Positions 49,225 to 58,916 are shown, counted from the first letter of the stretch. The stretch is 64,000 bases of DNA from DASQPA01 sp963757335 (GCA_963757335.1 CAVWRJ010000025.1:62001-126000); one strand, 5' to 3'. A program made the numbers and translations. Notes: generated by a model from the letters alone, not told the origin.

Positions 49225-51159
49225 ATGAAAGCACCGGCCCTCCTCCTCGTCACCCTCCTCTCGGCGTCCGCTGCCGTCCCGATCGCCGCCGCTGTTCCGC
49301 CCGATCTCGCCGAATCGGCTCGGCAGATCGAGCGCTTCGTGTCCACCCGGGGCGAGGAGAGCGAGAGCGCCCGGCTCAAGCGTTTCTTCGACCTCTATTG
49401 GGCCACCCGGATGCGGGAGTTCCCCGATCTTGCCACCTACGTGGGCTACCCGGGTTTAGGCGACCGCTGGCCCGACCGCTCGCCCGAGACCTTCGCCCTG
49501 ATTCACCGCATCGCCCGCCTGGAGCTGGCGGCGCTCTCCTCGATCGACCGCTCGCGGCTCCCCGCGGCAGCGGCGGCAGCGGGGGCAGCGGCGGCGTCAG
49601 CAGAGGTCGACTACGACCTCGCCCGCCGGCGGCTGGAGATGCAGGTCGAAGGGGAGCGGTTCCACGCCCTGGAGCCGTTCCGTCACGAGCTCCTGCTGAT
49701 CGACCCGCTCGGCGGCATCGACCAGGATCTGCTGGATCTCCTCTCCTACATGCCGGCCCGGACCGCCGAGGACTACGAGACCATGCTGGCGCGCCTGCGC
49801 GGGTTTCCTCAGGCGGTGGACCAGGTCCTGGCGCGGCTCGCAGAGGGGCTGGCGGCGGGGATCACGCCGCCGCGGGTGACTCTCCGCGGCGTGCCCGCCC
49901 GGGTAGAAAGCCTGCTTCCCGGCGCTGGCGATCCCGGGAAGAGCCCCGTCCTGGCACACTTCGAGAAGCTTCCCGAGACGATCCCCGCGGCGGAGCGGGA
50001 ACGGCTCCACCGGGAGGCTCTCCGGGTCTTCACGGAGCAGGTGGCGCCGGCCCTCCGCCGGCTCCACGACTACCTTGTCCACACCTACCTGCCCGGCGCC
50101 CGCGAGACGATCGCCATGAGCGACCTGCCGGACGGCGGGGCCTGGTACGCCTACCAGCTGCGGATCCATACGACCACCGATCTGACGCCTGGGCAGATCC
50201 ACCAGCTCGGCCTCGCCGAGGTCCGCCGCATCCGCCAGGAGATGGACGCGCTCATCGTCGCCACCGGCTTTGAGGGGAGCTTCGCGGACTTCTGCCGGTT
50301 CCTCCGCACCGACCCGCGTTTCTTCTACGAACGCCCCGAGGACCTGGTCGCGAGCTACCGCGACCTCACGAAGCGGATCGATCCCGAGCTCGTCAAGCTC
50401 TTCGGCCGGCTGCCCCGGCTCCCCTACGGCGTCAAGGCCATGGAGGAGGGGGCCGCGAAATCGGCGCCCGCCGCCTACTACGACGCCGGATCGCTCGCCG
50501 CCGGCCAGCCGGGCTGGTTCCTCGTCAACACGTACGATTTGAAGTCCCGTCCCAAGTGGGAGATGGAGGCGCTCGCCCTCCACGAGTCGGTGCCGGGGCA
50601 CCACATGATGTACGCCCTCACCGAGGAGCTGGGAGAGCTGCCCGAGTGGCGCCGGCAGGACGTCTACCCTGCCTTTTCCGAAGGCTGGGGGCTCTACGCA
50701 GAAAGCCTGGGGAGCGAGATCGGCCTCTACCGGGACCCCTACTCTCGATTCGGCCGGCTCACCAATGAGGTCTTCCGGGCGATCCGCCTGGTGGTCGACA
50801 CCGGCCTCCACGCCATGGGGTGGACGCGCCAGCAGGCGATCGACTACTACGAGGCCAATTCCGCCAAGACCGCGCACGACATCGAGGTCGAGGTCGACCG
50901 CATCATCGTCCAACCGGGGACGGTGCCCTGCTACAAGCTCGGCGAATTGAAGCTCCGGGAGCTGCGCACCTTCGCCGAGCGGGAGTTGGGGCCGAGATTC
51001 GACATCCGTGCCTTCCACGACCATCTCCTGGCCCATGGCCAGCTGCCCCTCGACCTGCTGGAGAAGAGCGTCAAGGCGTGGGTCGCCGAGAAGAAGACAG
51101 CCGGCGGATCTCGGTATTGGAAGGATCTCATGGACCCGCCGGAAAGATTCGATCCGTAA
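49225..51159 (+). CDS. DUF885 family metallopeptidase-like lipoprotein/secreted protein
   Basis: A 644-residue exported protein: signal peptide (PALLLVTLLSASAAVPIAAA), then a long helical fold. The zinc site is ALHESVPGHHMMYAL (HExxxHH-type) with the downstream EGWGLYAESLG giving a further ligand. Other family blocks are DGGAWYAYQLRIHTTTDLTPGQIH and PAFSEGWG. These proteins resemble M32-like carboxypeptidases; substrate is unknown. A 9-base patch (RLPAAAAAAGAAAASAE) is at residues ~115-130. Confidence 0.9.
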   Translation: MKAPALLLVTLLSASAAVPIAAAVPPDLAESARQIERFVSTRGEESESARLKRFFDLYWATRMREFPDLATYVGYPGLGDRWPDRSPETFALIHRIARLELAALSSIDRSRLPAAAAAAGAAAASAEVDYDLARRRLEMQVEGERFHALEPFRHELLLIDPLGGIDQDLLDLLSYMPARTAEDYETMLARLRGFPQAVDQVLARLAEGLAAGITPPRVTLRGVPARVESLLPGAGDPGKSPVLAHFEKLPETIPAAERERLHREALRVFTEQVAPALRRLHDYLVHTYLPGARETIAMSDLPDGGAWYAYQLRIHTTTDLTPGQIHQLGLAEVRRIRQEMDALIVATGFEGSFADFCRFLRTDPRFFYERPEDLVASYRDLTKRIDPELVKLFGRLPRLPYGVKAMEEGAAKSAPAAYYDAGSLAAGQPGWFLVNTYDLKSRPKWEMEALALHESVPGHHMMYALTEELGELPEWRRQDVYPAFSEGWGLYAESLGSEIGLYRDPYSRFGRLTNEVFRAIRLVVDTGLHAMGWTRQQAIDYYEANSAKTAHDIEVEVDRIIVQPGTVPCYKLGELKLRELRTFAERELGPRFDIRAFHDHLLAHGQLPLDLLEKSVKAWVAEKKTAGGSRYWKDLMDPPERFDP

Positions 51160-51265
51160 GCGTCGCCGACGCGCACGCGGTATAATCCCCCTGTTCCTGT
51201 CTACCCGTTGTGTCTTTCATGCCGTACCGGCAGGCTCTGCCGGCACTGCCTCAGGAGGGAGTCGC

Positions 51266-51886
51266 GTGAAAAAAGCGCTTTGGGGATTTCTGTTGGTTCT
51301 TCTCGCCGGCTCCTCGGCGGGCGCGGATTGGCTCGTCCTCAAGGACGGCAGCCGGATCCAGACCCGCGGCCAGGCCGTCGTCGTGGACGGCGAGGTGGGG
51401 TACTTCGACCTGGCCGGTCAGATCCACCGCTTCCGGGACGTCGACCTGGACATCAACGCGACGAAGCTGACGAACATCGCGGCCCGGAGGAAGCGGGCGC
51501 CCGGAGAGGAGCATTTCGTGATCGACGACCAGCAGGTGGGTCACTTCGATCCGGCGCTGGCCGCGGCGATCCGGGAATACAGCGAGGCGAAGGACGAGAA
51601 CGGACGCGAGAGGGCCTTCAACCACTTCGTCAACGCCGCGGAGCGGGTCGGCGGAGAGATCGGGAAGGATATGCACTGTCAGGACAAGTACCCCGACGAC
51701 TGGGGAGCCCAGGCGCTCTGCAGAGTGGGCAAGGCCCCTCCCCGGGGGGTGGTGAGCGGTGGCGCGGGGAAGAGCTCCGGCCGGGATACCCAGCAGCTCG
51801 AGGAAGCGTCACGGGCTCTCCGCTGCCGGCAGCTCTATCCGCATGATCAATTCAACTATGAGGTCTGCGTGGAGGCCCGGCAGTAG
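51266..51886 (+). CDS. Exported protein of unknown function
   Basis: A 206-residue protein starting from a GTG with AGGAGGGA upstream. The signal peptide is ALWGFLLVLLAGSSAGAD. Next comes DWLVLKDGSRIQTRGQAVVVDGEVGYFD, a small beta domain found in Acidobacteria, then a helical part with four cysteines (MHCQDKYP, ALCRVGK, LRCRQLYP, YEVCVEA) that could form two disulfides. No enzymatic motif is seen. It is isolated, convergent with the enoyl-CoA hydratase gene. Confidence 0.7.
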   Translation: MKKALWGFLLVLLAGSSAGADWLVLKDGSRIQTRGQAVVVDGEVGYFDLAGQIHRFRDVDLDINATKLTNIAARRKRAPGEEHFVIDDQQVGHFDPALAAAIREYSEAKDENGRERAFNHFVNAAERVGGEIGKDMHCQDKYPDDWGAQALCRVGKAPPRGVVSGGAGKSSGRDTQQLEEASRALRCRQLYPHDQFNYEVCVEARQ

Positions 51887-51988
51887 CTTCCTGCCGGGGC
51901 GGCTGACCGGCCGCCGAAACATCCCAGTTCCCGCGGCGGCCGGACATGGGAGAATGGCCGCGGGGCGAGGGAGAGCCCTCGCCCGCGG

Positions 51989-52768
51989 CTACCCTTTCTT
52001 CTTCGCCAACCGCTCGACCAGCTCCCGCAGCACGGTTTGGGTTTCTGCCCGCCACCAGCTCTGGGCGGTGCTCTGGAGCTCCGCCTCGACCTCGTCGAAG
52101 AGGGCGACCAGGTCGGCGCGGGCCTCCTGCCGGGTGAGGGCCATGGCTTCCGGCGGGAGGGCGAGGAGCGCCTGGCACCACTCGACCGCCCGCTCCACCG
52201 CCCGCTCGGCTGGGGCCAGCTCGTCGACGAGGCCGACCCGCTCCGCCTCACGGGGCGCGAGCAGAAGCCCGGTCGTGGCCAGACGCTCCGCCTGGCGGGG
52301 GCCGACCTGGCGTTTCAGGGCGGCGAAGATCACCGGCGGCAGTTGCAGGCCGACCCGGACCTCGTTGAGGCCGACCTTGAAATCGCCCTCGGCCATCACC
52401 CGCCAGTCGCAGTAGAGCGCCAGCACGGTGCCGCCCGCCGGGGCGTGGCCGGTGATCGCCACGGCGATGGGGATCGGCGACGCGCCGAGGGCATGGAGGA
52501 GGGCGTAGAAATCACGCCAGGCGGCGGCCATGACCGTCCGGTCGAGGGTGAGGAGGTGGGGTACGTCGAGGCCGGCCGAGAACATGCCGGGTGCCCCCGA
52601 GAGGACCAGTGCCCGGGCTCCAGTGCCCGGGGCGGCCGTCACCGCCTCCCGGAGGGCGGCGATCAGGTCCGGGGAGAGGGCGTTGGCGGGTGGCCGGTCG
52701 AGCCGCAGCTCGCGGACGGTGCCGTGGTCGGTGATGGCGATCAAGTGGGGTATCGAGAGGGTGGTCAT
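51989..52768 (-). CDS. Enoyl-CoA hydratase/isomerase family protein
   Basis: A 259-residue crotonase-fold protein: VRELRLDRPPANALSPDLIAAL at the N-terminus, the oxyanion-hole segment ALVLSGAPGMFSAGLDVP, AITGHAPAGGTVLALYCDWRVMAEG, and LNEVRVGLQLPP. The catalytic Glu pair of classical hydratases is not clearly present, so it could be an isomerase or a ligand-binding member. The start is ATG 52768 with GGAGG upstream. No fatty-acid oxidation genes are adjacent. Confidence 0.88.
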   Translation of the reverse strand: MTTLSIPHLIAITDHGTVRELRLDRPPANALSPDLIAALREAVTAAPGTGARALVLSGAPGMFSAGLDVPHLLTLDRTVMAAAWRDFYALLHALGASPIPIAVAITGHAPAGGTVLALYCDWRVMAEGDFKVGLNEVRVGLQLPPVIFAALKRQVGPRQAERLATTGLLLAPREAERVGLVDELAPAERAVERAVEWCQALLALPPEAMALTRQEARADLVALFDEVEAELQSTAQSWWRAETQTVLRELVERLAKKKG

Positions 52769-52882
52769 CGGCGTCTCCTCCCAGCTCCTGCTGCCGAGCC
52801 GGGCCGGTATCTTACGGCAGCTCCGAGCCGCGGAGGTCTGGAAGCCACTTTGACGCAAGGCCCCGTCAAAGTCGAATCTGGC

Positions 52883-53004
52883 ATCGCGAAGGCTCCTGTC
52901 GTAGGGGCACCCCCTGTGGGTGCCCTGGGAGGGAGGGCTCCAAGCCAATCGCGAAGGCTCCTATCGTAGGGGCACCCCCCTGTGGGTGCCCTGGGAGGGA
53001 GGGC
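52883..53004. repeat. Two direct copies of a ~57-bp hairpin repeat
   Basis: Copies at 52883-52939 and 52948-53004 (65-base spacing), each starting ATCGCGAAGGCTCCT and containing TAGGGGCACCCCC...TGTGGGTGCCCT, a strong hairpin related to the one at 14,484. Flanking ACTTTGACG/CGTCAAAGT at 52848-52872 forms another stem. The array fills most of the gap between the hydratase and dnaB genes. Confidence 0.8.
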
Positions 53005-53080
53005 GGCCACTTTGACGAGCGCTGCTTGCCCTCCCCATCCCCATGGGGGACAATGACGGTCGCCTCTCCGATCGCCAGCG

Positions 53081-54442
53081 ATGCTCGACACCCTCCCCCA
53101 GCAGAAGAGCCTCCCGCACAGCGAGGAGTCGGAGCGCGCCGTCCTCGGCGCGGTGCTCCTCGATCCGCAGATCCTGCCCACGATCACCGGGCGGCTCAAG
53201 GCGGAGGACTTCTACCTGGAGCGCCACCAGACCCTCTATGGCGCCATGGTCCAGCTCCAGGAGGCGCGGGAGCCGATCGACATCCGGACCCTCCAGGCGA
53301 AGCTCGAGCAGCAGAACCGGTTCGAGGGGATCGGCGGCATCGCGTACCTCGCGAGCCTCGACCTCGACCTGCCCGACCTCGGGCGGGTCGACGCCTATGT
53401 CGAGATCGTCAAGGAACGGTCGATCCGGCGCCGGCTGATCACCGCCTCGGGCCAGATCATCCGCGAATGCCTGGACGGCGGCCTGGCGGCCCAGGAGGCC
53501 CTCGCCCATGCCGAGCGGGAGATCCTCGGGCTGGGCGAGGAGGCGATCCAGCGCGGCTTCGTCCAACTCGCGACCGTCCTCCACACCACCCTGGAGGAGC
53601 TCGAGGAGCGCCCCGGGGCGACCCTCATCGGGGTGCCCTCCGGCTTCGTGGACCTCGACCGCATCACCCATGGCCTCAATCGCGGGAACCTGATCATCAT
53701 CGCCGGCCGTCCCGGCATGGGGAAGACCAGCCTCGCCTTGAACATCGCCCAGAACGTGGCGATCCGCGAGAAGAAGGGGGTGGGGATCTTCTCGCTGGAG
53801 ATGAGCCAGCAGGAGCTCGCTCTCCGCGTCCTCTGCGGGGAGGCCGAGGTGCCGTTCAACCGCCTGCGGGCCGGGACCCTGTCGCAGAAGCAGTGGAGCA
53901 GCGTCGTCCAGACCGTCCGCAACACCTCGGACGCGCCGCTCTTCATCGACGACTCGCCCAACCCCACGCTCCTCGAGGTCGCCTCCAAGTGCCGGCGCCT
54001 CAAGGCCGAGCGCGGCCTCGCCCTGGTCATTCTCGACTATCTCCAGCTGATGCAGGCGGGCGGGCGCTACGAGAACCGCAACCTGGAGATCGCCGCCATC
54101 AGCCGGGGCTTGAAACAGCTCGCCAAGGAGCTCGAGCTCCCGGTGATCGCCCTCTCCCAGCTCTCCCGCCAGCCGGAGCGGCGGGGGAGCGACCATCGGC
54201 CACAGCTGGCGGACCTGAGAGAGAGCGGAAGCATCGAGCAGGACGCCGACATGGTCGCCTTCATCTACCGGGATGAGGTGTACAACCACGACCAGGAGGA
54301 CAACAAGGGAATGGCCGAGCTGATCATCGCCAAGCACCGCAATGGCGAGACCGGCACCATCCCCCTCGTGTTCCAGGGGGAGATCACCCGCTTTAGAAGC
54401 GCCGCGCGCAATGACGAGCCCAGTGGACCGCCGCCCTTCTGA
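53081..54442 (+). CDS. dnaB: Replicative DNA helicase DnaB
   Basis: Hexameric replication helicase, 453 residues. The N-terminal domain starts LPHSEESERAVLGAVLLDPQ. After the linker comes the RecA-like motor: Walker A IIAGRPGMGKTSLALNIAQN, EMSQQELALR, Walker B LALVILDYLQLMQAG, and SQLSRQPERR with LRESGSIEQDADMV near the end. Standard length and order. The next gene, alr, starts within its 3' end. Confidence 0.96.
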   Translation: MLDTLPQQKSLPHSEESERAVLGAVLLDPQILPTITGRLKAEDFYLERHQTLYGAMVQLQEAREPIDIRTLQAKLEQQNRFEGIGGIAYLASLDLDLPDLGRVDAYVEIVKERSIRRRLITASGQIIRECLDGGLAAQEALAHAEREILGLGEEAIQRGFVQLATVLHTTLEELEERPGATLIGVPSGFVDLDRITHGLNRGNLIIIAGRPGMGKTSLALNIAQNVAIREKKGVGIFSLEMSQQELALRVLCGEAEVPFNRLRAGTLSQKQWSSVVQTVRNTSDAPLFIDDSPNPTLLEVASKCRRLKAERGLALVILDYLQLMQAGGRYENRNLEIAAISRGLKQLAKELELPVIALSQLSRQPERRGSDHRPQLADLRESGSIEQDADMVAFIYRDEVYNHDQEDNKGMAELIIAKHRNGETGTIPLVFQGEITRFRSAARNDEPSGPPPF

Positions 54443-55658
54443 GGTCCTCGCTCCTCCCGGCCCAGAGCCTGGAGAGGTGCGGGAAACGGCCGCGGCGGTC
54501 GACGATCTCGCCGCTGCCCTGCGGCCGGCCTGGGTTGACGTCGACTTGGACGCCCTGACCGGAAATCTCCGTGCCATCAGGCGGCGGGCGCCGGGGATGC
54601 GGGTGCTCGCCGTGGTCAAGGCCGACGGCTATGGGCACGGCGCGGTGGGGGTCTCGCATGCCCTGGAGGCCGAGGGAGTCGACTGGCTGGGGGTGGCGCT
54701 CCTCGAAGAGGGGGCGGAGCTGCGGCGGGCGGGCCTCCAGCTCCCCATCCTCGTCCTCGGCACGGCGCGGCCGGCGAAGATGAGCCTCTACCGGCACTAC
54801 CGGCTCACCCCCACGGTCTCCTCGCTCGAGGAGCTCGGCCTCTGGCGCGAGTGGGCGGCCTCCCTCGGCGAGCCGCAGCCCATCCACCTCAAGGTCGACA
54901 CCGGGATGAGCCGGCTGGGGGTTGCCCTCGACGAGGTGCCGGAGGCCCTGGCGGCGCTCCGCGCTCACCCGCGGCTCCGCCTTGCCGGCCTCCTCTCCCA
55001 CTTCGCCGAGGCCGATGACCTGGCGAGCCCGCGAAACGCCGACCAGGAGGCCCGCTTCCGCGCCGTCCTCGACCTGCTGACCGAGACGGAGCGCAACGGC
55101 ATCGAGATCCACATGGCGAACAGCGCCGCCTCCCTCCATCACCCGGGAAGCCGCTTCACCCTCGGCCGGCTGGGGATCGCCCTCTACGGCATCGACCCGG
55201 CAGGCCGGGCGGCGGAGGGGCTGACGCCCGTGATGTCGGTTCTGGCCCGGATCGTCCAGGTGCGGGACGTCCCGGCTGGCACCCCGCTCTCCTACGGCGG
55301 CCGGACGGTCACCCGGCGGCGGAGCCGGATCGCCGTCGTCCCGGTGGGCTACGCCGACGGCTACGCCTGGCGGCTGACCGGAAAGGCCGAGGCGCTGCTC
55401 CGCGGCCACCGGGTGCCGATCGCCGGCTCGGTGACCATGGACATGACTCTCCTGGACGTCACCGAGACCGGCGGCGAGGTGGGGGAGGAGGTCGTCCTTC
55501 TCGGCCGGCAAGGGGCAGACGAGATCCCCGCCGCCGAGCTCGCCCGTCTCGCCGGGACGATCTCCTGGGAGGTCCTCTGCCACCTCGGCCTCCGCCTGCC
55601 GCGCCGTTATCTCCACGCCGGGCGGGTCGAAGAGATGACGACCCGGTTTTCGCGATAA
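54411..55658 (+). CDS. alr: Alanine racemase
   Basis: PLP-dependent conversion of L- to D-alanine for peptidoglycan. The PLP Lys is in AVVKADGYGHGAVGVSHALE; further blocks are HLKVDTGMSRLGV, MANSAASLHHP, LGIALYGIDP, VPVGYADGYAWRL with the catalytic Tyr region, and GSVTMDMTLLDV. The start is ATG 54411, giving 415 residues and a 32-base overlap with dnaB; a later GTG at 54423 is possible. The N-terminal ~40 residues are an extension beyond the fold. Confidence 0.94.
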   Translation: MTSPVDRRPSEVLAPPGPEPGEVRETAAAVDDLAAALRPAWVDVDLDALTGNLRAIRRRAPGMRVLAVVKADGYGHGAVGVSHALEAEGVDWLGVALLEEGAELRRAGLQLPILVLGTARPAKMSLYRHYRLTPTVSSLEELGLWREWAASLGEPQPIHLKVDTGMSRLGVALDEVPEALAALRAHPRLRLAGLLSHFAEADDLASPRNADQEARFRAVLDLLTETERNGIEIHMANSAASLHHPGSRFTLGRLGIALYGIDPAGRAAEGLTPVMSVLARIVQVRDVPAGTPLSYGGRTVTRRRSRIAVVPVGYADGYAWRLTGKAEALLRGHRVPIAGSVTMDMTLLDVTETGGEVGEEVVLLGRQGADEIPAAELARLAGTISWEVLCHLGLRLPRRYLHAGRVEEMTTRFSR

Positions 55659-55722
55659 AGTAGAAGGCTCGGATCGCGGCGCGACCGCGGGCGTTACGAC
55701 AGGGAGGGGACAAGCCCCTCCC

Positions 55723-56625
55723 GTGCGCTTTCCGGGAAGAAGATTCACAACTGTATTGTTCCTGGGAGAAGCATCACCAGGAGCATCCGAGGAGAGGGCG
55801 GAACGTTTGAGCTCGATACCGAACCCCGAGGTCGGGACCCTGCCACCGCGGCCGCAGGCCCGGGCGCCGCGCGCCCTGCCGCGGTCCGTCGACGGTTTCT
55901 TCAACCAGCTCGGCCGCTTCTTCCTCCTCCTCGGCAGGCTCTTCGCCTGGACCCCCCGCCCCCCCTACGACTTCCGCGAGCTGCTGCGCCAGATGGTGCG
56001 GGTGGGCTTCGACTCCATCCCGGTCGTCTTCCTGACCGCCATGTTCACCGGCATGGTCATGGCGCTCGAGACCTTCACTACACTGCGCCGCTTCAACGCC
56101 GAGAACTTCGTCGGTTCGTTGGTCGCCCTTTCCATGGTGCGCGAGCTGTCGTCGGTCCTCTCCGCGCTCATCGTCGCCGGCCGCGTCGGCTCGGCCATGG
56201 GGGCGGAGCTCGGCACCATGCGGGTGACCGAGCAGATCGACGCCCTGGAGGTCATGGCGACCGACCCCATCCACTACCTGGTGGTGCCGCGGGTGTGGGC
56301 GACGACGATCATGATGCCCCTCCTCGTCATCATGGCCGACGGGGTCGGCATCTTCGGCGGCTATCTCGTGTCGGTGGTGCTGATGGGAGCCAATCCGGTC
56401 TCCTACATGGAAAACACCTACCGGTTCATGGAAGTGCACGACGTGGCGGCCGGCCTCATCAAGGCGGCGGTGTTCGGCTTCCTCCTCTCGACCGTCGGCT
56501 GCCAGCAGGGCTTCTACACGACCGGCGGCGCCGAGGGGGTGGGCAAGGCGACGACCAGCGCCGTGGTGCTCGGTTCGGTCGCCATCCTGATCGCCGACTT
56601 CTTCCTCTCCAAGCTGCTCTTCTGA
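55723..56625 (+). CDS. mlaE: MlaE-type phospholipid ABC transporter permease
   Basis: Inner-membrane permease of an Mla-type lipid transport system, 300 residues. After a disordered, Pro-rich ~55-residue head come about five membrane helices (FDSIPVVFLTAMFTGMVMALETF, SLVALSMVRELSSVLSALIVAGRVGSAMGAELGTM with the family EQIDALEVM motif, and later IMMPLLVIMADGVGIFGGYLV, FLLSTVGCQQGFYTTGGAEGV). The start is uncertain; a TTG at 55807 would remove the head. mlaF starts 5 bases later. Confidence 0.92.
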   Translation: MRFPGRRFTTVLFLGEASPGASEERAERLSSIPNPEVGTLPPRPQARAPRALPRSVDGFFNQLGRFFLLLGRLFAWTPRPPYDFRELLRQMVRVGFDSIPVVFLTAMFTGMVMALETFTTLRRFNAENFVGSLVALSMVRELSSVLSALIVAGRVGSAMGAELGTMRVTEQIDALEVMATDPIHYLVVPRVWATTIMMPLLVIMADGVGIFGGYLVSVVLMGANPVSYMENTYRFMEVHDVAAGLIKAAVFGFLLSTVGCQQGFYTTGGAEGVGKATTSAVVLGSVAILIADFFLSKLLF

Positions 56626-56630
56626 CCACT

Positions 56631-57431
56631 ATGGCCGAACCGACAGCCAAGATCAGCCTGCGCGGCTTAAAGAAGTCGTTCGGCCCCAAGGTGGTCCTCG
56701 ACGGTCTCGACCTCGACATCCAGGAGGGCGAGTCGATGGTCATCATCGGCGGCTCGGGGACCGGCAAGAGCGTGCTTTTAAAGCACATCATCGGCCTCTT
56801 GAAGCCGGACGCCGGGACGGTCGTCGTCGACGGGGTGGCGATCGAGACCCTCGGCAACCGGGAGATCACCGAGTTTCGGCGCCGCTTCGGCATGGCCTTC
56901 CAGGAGGGCGCCCTCTTCGACTCGATGACGGTGGGGGAGAACGTCGGCTTCCCGTTGAAGCGCCTCACCGAGAAGAGCCCGGCGGAGATCCGGCAGCGGG
57001 TCGAGGAGTGCCTCGCCATGGTGCGCCTCGAAGGGGTGATGGACCGTGCCCCCTCGGAGCTCTCGGGCGGCATGCGGCGCCGGGTGGGCTTCGCCCGCGC
57101 CATCGCCCAGCAGCCCGAGATCCTCCTCTTCGACGAGCCGACGACGGGCCTCGATCCGATCACCACGGCGCAGATCAACGAGGTGATCAAGGAGCTCAAC
57201 GACCACCTTAAAACGACGACGGTGACGATCACGCACGACATGGAAGGGGCCTACACGGTCGGCGACCGGATCGCCATGCTGTACCAGGGTAAGATTATCG
57301 CCGACGCGCCGCCGGACGAGTTCCGGCAGCTCTCCGACCCGCGGGTCCAGCAGTTCCTCCATGGTCAGGCTCATGGGCCGCTGACGGACGGAGACGAGGA
57401 AACCAAGAGCAGGGTAAAAGCGAACCGATAG
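56631..57431 (+). CDS. mlaF: MlaF-type phospholipid ABC transporter ATPase
   Basis: ATPase of the lipid transporter, 266 residues. Walker A IIGGSGTGKSVLLKHI, signature LSGGMRRRVGFARA, Walker B ILLFDEPTTGLDPI, and the switch His in TVTITHDMEG. The order and FQEGALFDSMTVGENV are typical of MlaF rather than of importers. The C-terminal tail (TDGDEETKSRVKANR) is polar. It lies between the permease and MCE genes, within one operon. Confidence 0.95.
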   Translation: MAEPTAKISLRGLKKSFGPKVVLDGLDLDIQEGESMVIIGGSGTGKSVLLKHIIGLLKPDAGTVVVDGVAIETLGNREITEFRRRFGMAFQEGALFDSMTVGENVGFPLKRLTEKSPAEIRQRVEECLAMVRLEGVMDRAPSELSGGMRRRVGFARAIAQQPEILLFDEPTTGLDPITTAQINEVIKELNDHLKTTTVTITHDMEGAYTVGDRIAMLYQGKIIADAPPDEFRQLSDPRVQQFLHGQAHGPLTDGDEETKSRVKANR

Positions 57432-57458
57432 GCGCCCGCGAGCGGCGCAGGAGCGGAC

Positions 57459-58910
57459 ATGTCACAAGCAGTCAAGGTCGGGATCTTCGCCACGATCTGC
57501 CTGGTCATCCTGGCGGTCCTGATCTGGAAAATCGACGATATCAACCCGTTCCAGAAGAAGGGGCGGCGGATCGATGCGATCTTCGACACCGTGGCGGGCT
57601 TGGACGATAAGGCCGCGGTGCGCGTCGCGGGCGTCCGCATCGGGCAGGTGGACGGGATCACCCTGGCGGGGGGCGAGCGGGCGCGGGTCAGCATGCTGCT
57701 TCAGAAGGACATCCGCCTGACCCAGGGCACCCGGGCGCGGATCTCGAACCTCGGTCTCCTGGGCGACAAGTACGTCGAGCTCGTCCCCGGCCCGATGTCG
57801 GCGCCGCTCCTCGCCAGCAACGCGATCCTCCCCGGCGAGGCGCCGGTCTCCTTCGACCAGGCGATCGCCAAGATCGACAAGATCGGCGACTCGATCCAGG
57901 GCATCACCGGGCAGCTGAACGCCGGCCCGGGCGGCGGCAGCATCCAGCGCCTGCTCGACAGCCTGGAGGCGACCTCGAATGAGATCGGTGCACTGGTCAA
58001 GGAAAATCGGCTCAACGTCGCCGCGACGACGGCCAACTTCAACCAGATTTCGGCGAGCCTCGCCCGCGAGCTGCCCCGCCTGGCCGGCGAGATGGAGCGC
58101 ACGGTCGGCCAGATCTCGCTCCTGGTGCAGGACAATCGGGGCGACGTCAAGGGGAGCCTGTCGAACATCCGCGAGCTCACCTCGCACCTTCAGACCTCGG
58201 TCGACAACCTGAACCGGATCACCGGCACGATCGCCTCGGGCGAGGGGACGGTGGGCAAGCTGGTCAACAAGGACGAGGCCTACAACAAGGTGGTCTCGAC
58301 TCTGGACAGCATCAAGGGCGGTGTCGACACGGTGAGCAACACCTTAGGGGCGCTCCAGAAGTTCCGCTTCGACCTCGATCTGAACTCCTATGCCTTGAAG
58401 AAGGACTCGCAGAGCAACTTCTTCCTCGACATCGATCCGCAGAGCGGCAGGCGGCTCTACCGGGCGGGGATCAGCAGCACCCCGGAGGGGTCGACGAAGA
58501 CCAAGACCCAGGTCATTACGACGACCCTCCCCGACGGCAGCAAGCAGACCGAGACGATCCAGAACGTGTCGACCGAGGACTCCAAGGTGGTCACCGCGCT
58601 CTTCGGCTACCGCGCACCCTCCGACCTGCGGCTCTGGGCGGGCTTGGTCGAGGGCACGGGTGGGGTCGCGGCCGAGTACCCCTGGAAGCGGACCAACCTC
58701 CAGTTCAAGCTCGACGCCTTCGACTTCAACCGTCCGGACAACAAGCGGGCCCACCTGCGCTTCACGACCCGCTGGCAGTTCAACCAGAATCTCTATCTCT
58801 TAGGCGGCTACGACGATCCGCTGGAGCGTAAGTCGCTCTTCATCGGCGGCGGCATCCGCTGGAACGACGACAACATCAAGTACCTGCTGGGGGCGGTCCC
58901 GAAGTTCTAG
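57459..58910 (+). CDS. mlaD: MCE/MlaD-type lipid-binding protein with long C-terminal domain
   Basis: A 483-residue protein anchored by one N-terminal helix (VGIFATICLVILAVLIWKI). The MCE domain follows (~40-115: VAGLDDKAAVRVAGVRIGQVDGI, SNLGLLGDKYVEL). Then a long coiled-coil-like region (~120-290: SIQRLLDSLEATSNEIGALVKENR, NRITGTIASGEGTVGKLVNKDEAYN) and a ~190-residue C-terminus rich in alternating strands (FFLDIDPQSGRRLYRAGIS, YLLGGYDDPLERKSLFIGGGIRW) that resembles part of a beta-barrel. It should span the periplasm toward the outer membrane. It is the last gene of the Mla operon. Confidence 0.9.
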   Translation: MSQAVKVGIFATICLVILAVLIWKIDDINPFQKKGRRIDAIFDTVAGLDDKAAVRVAGVRIGQVDGITLAGGERARVSMLLQKDIRLTQGTRARISNLGLLGDKYVELVPGPMSAPLLASNAILPGEAPVSFDQAIAKIDKIGDSIQGITGQLNAGPGGGSIQRLLDSLEATSNEIGALVKENRLNVAATTANFNQISASLARELPRLAGEMERTVGQISLLVQDNRGDVKGSLSNIRELTSHLQTSVDNLNRITGTIASGEGTVGKLVNKDEAYNKVVSTLDSIKGGVDTVSNTLGALQKFRFDLDLNSYALKKDSQSNFFLDIDPQSGRRLYRAGISSTPEGSTKTKTQVITTTLPDGSKQTETIQNVSTEDSKVVTALFGYRAPSDLRLWAGLVEGTGGVAAEYPWKRTNLQFKLDAFDFNRPDNKRAHLRFTTRWQFNQNLYLLGGYDDPLERKSLFIGGGIRWNDDNIKYLLGAVPKF

Positions 58911-58916
58911 ATCTCC

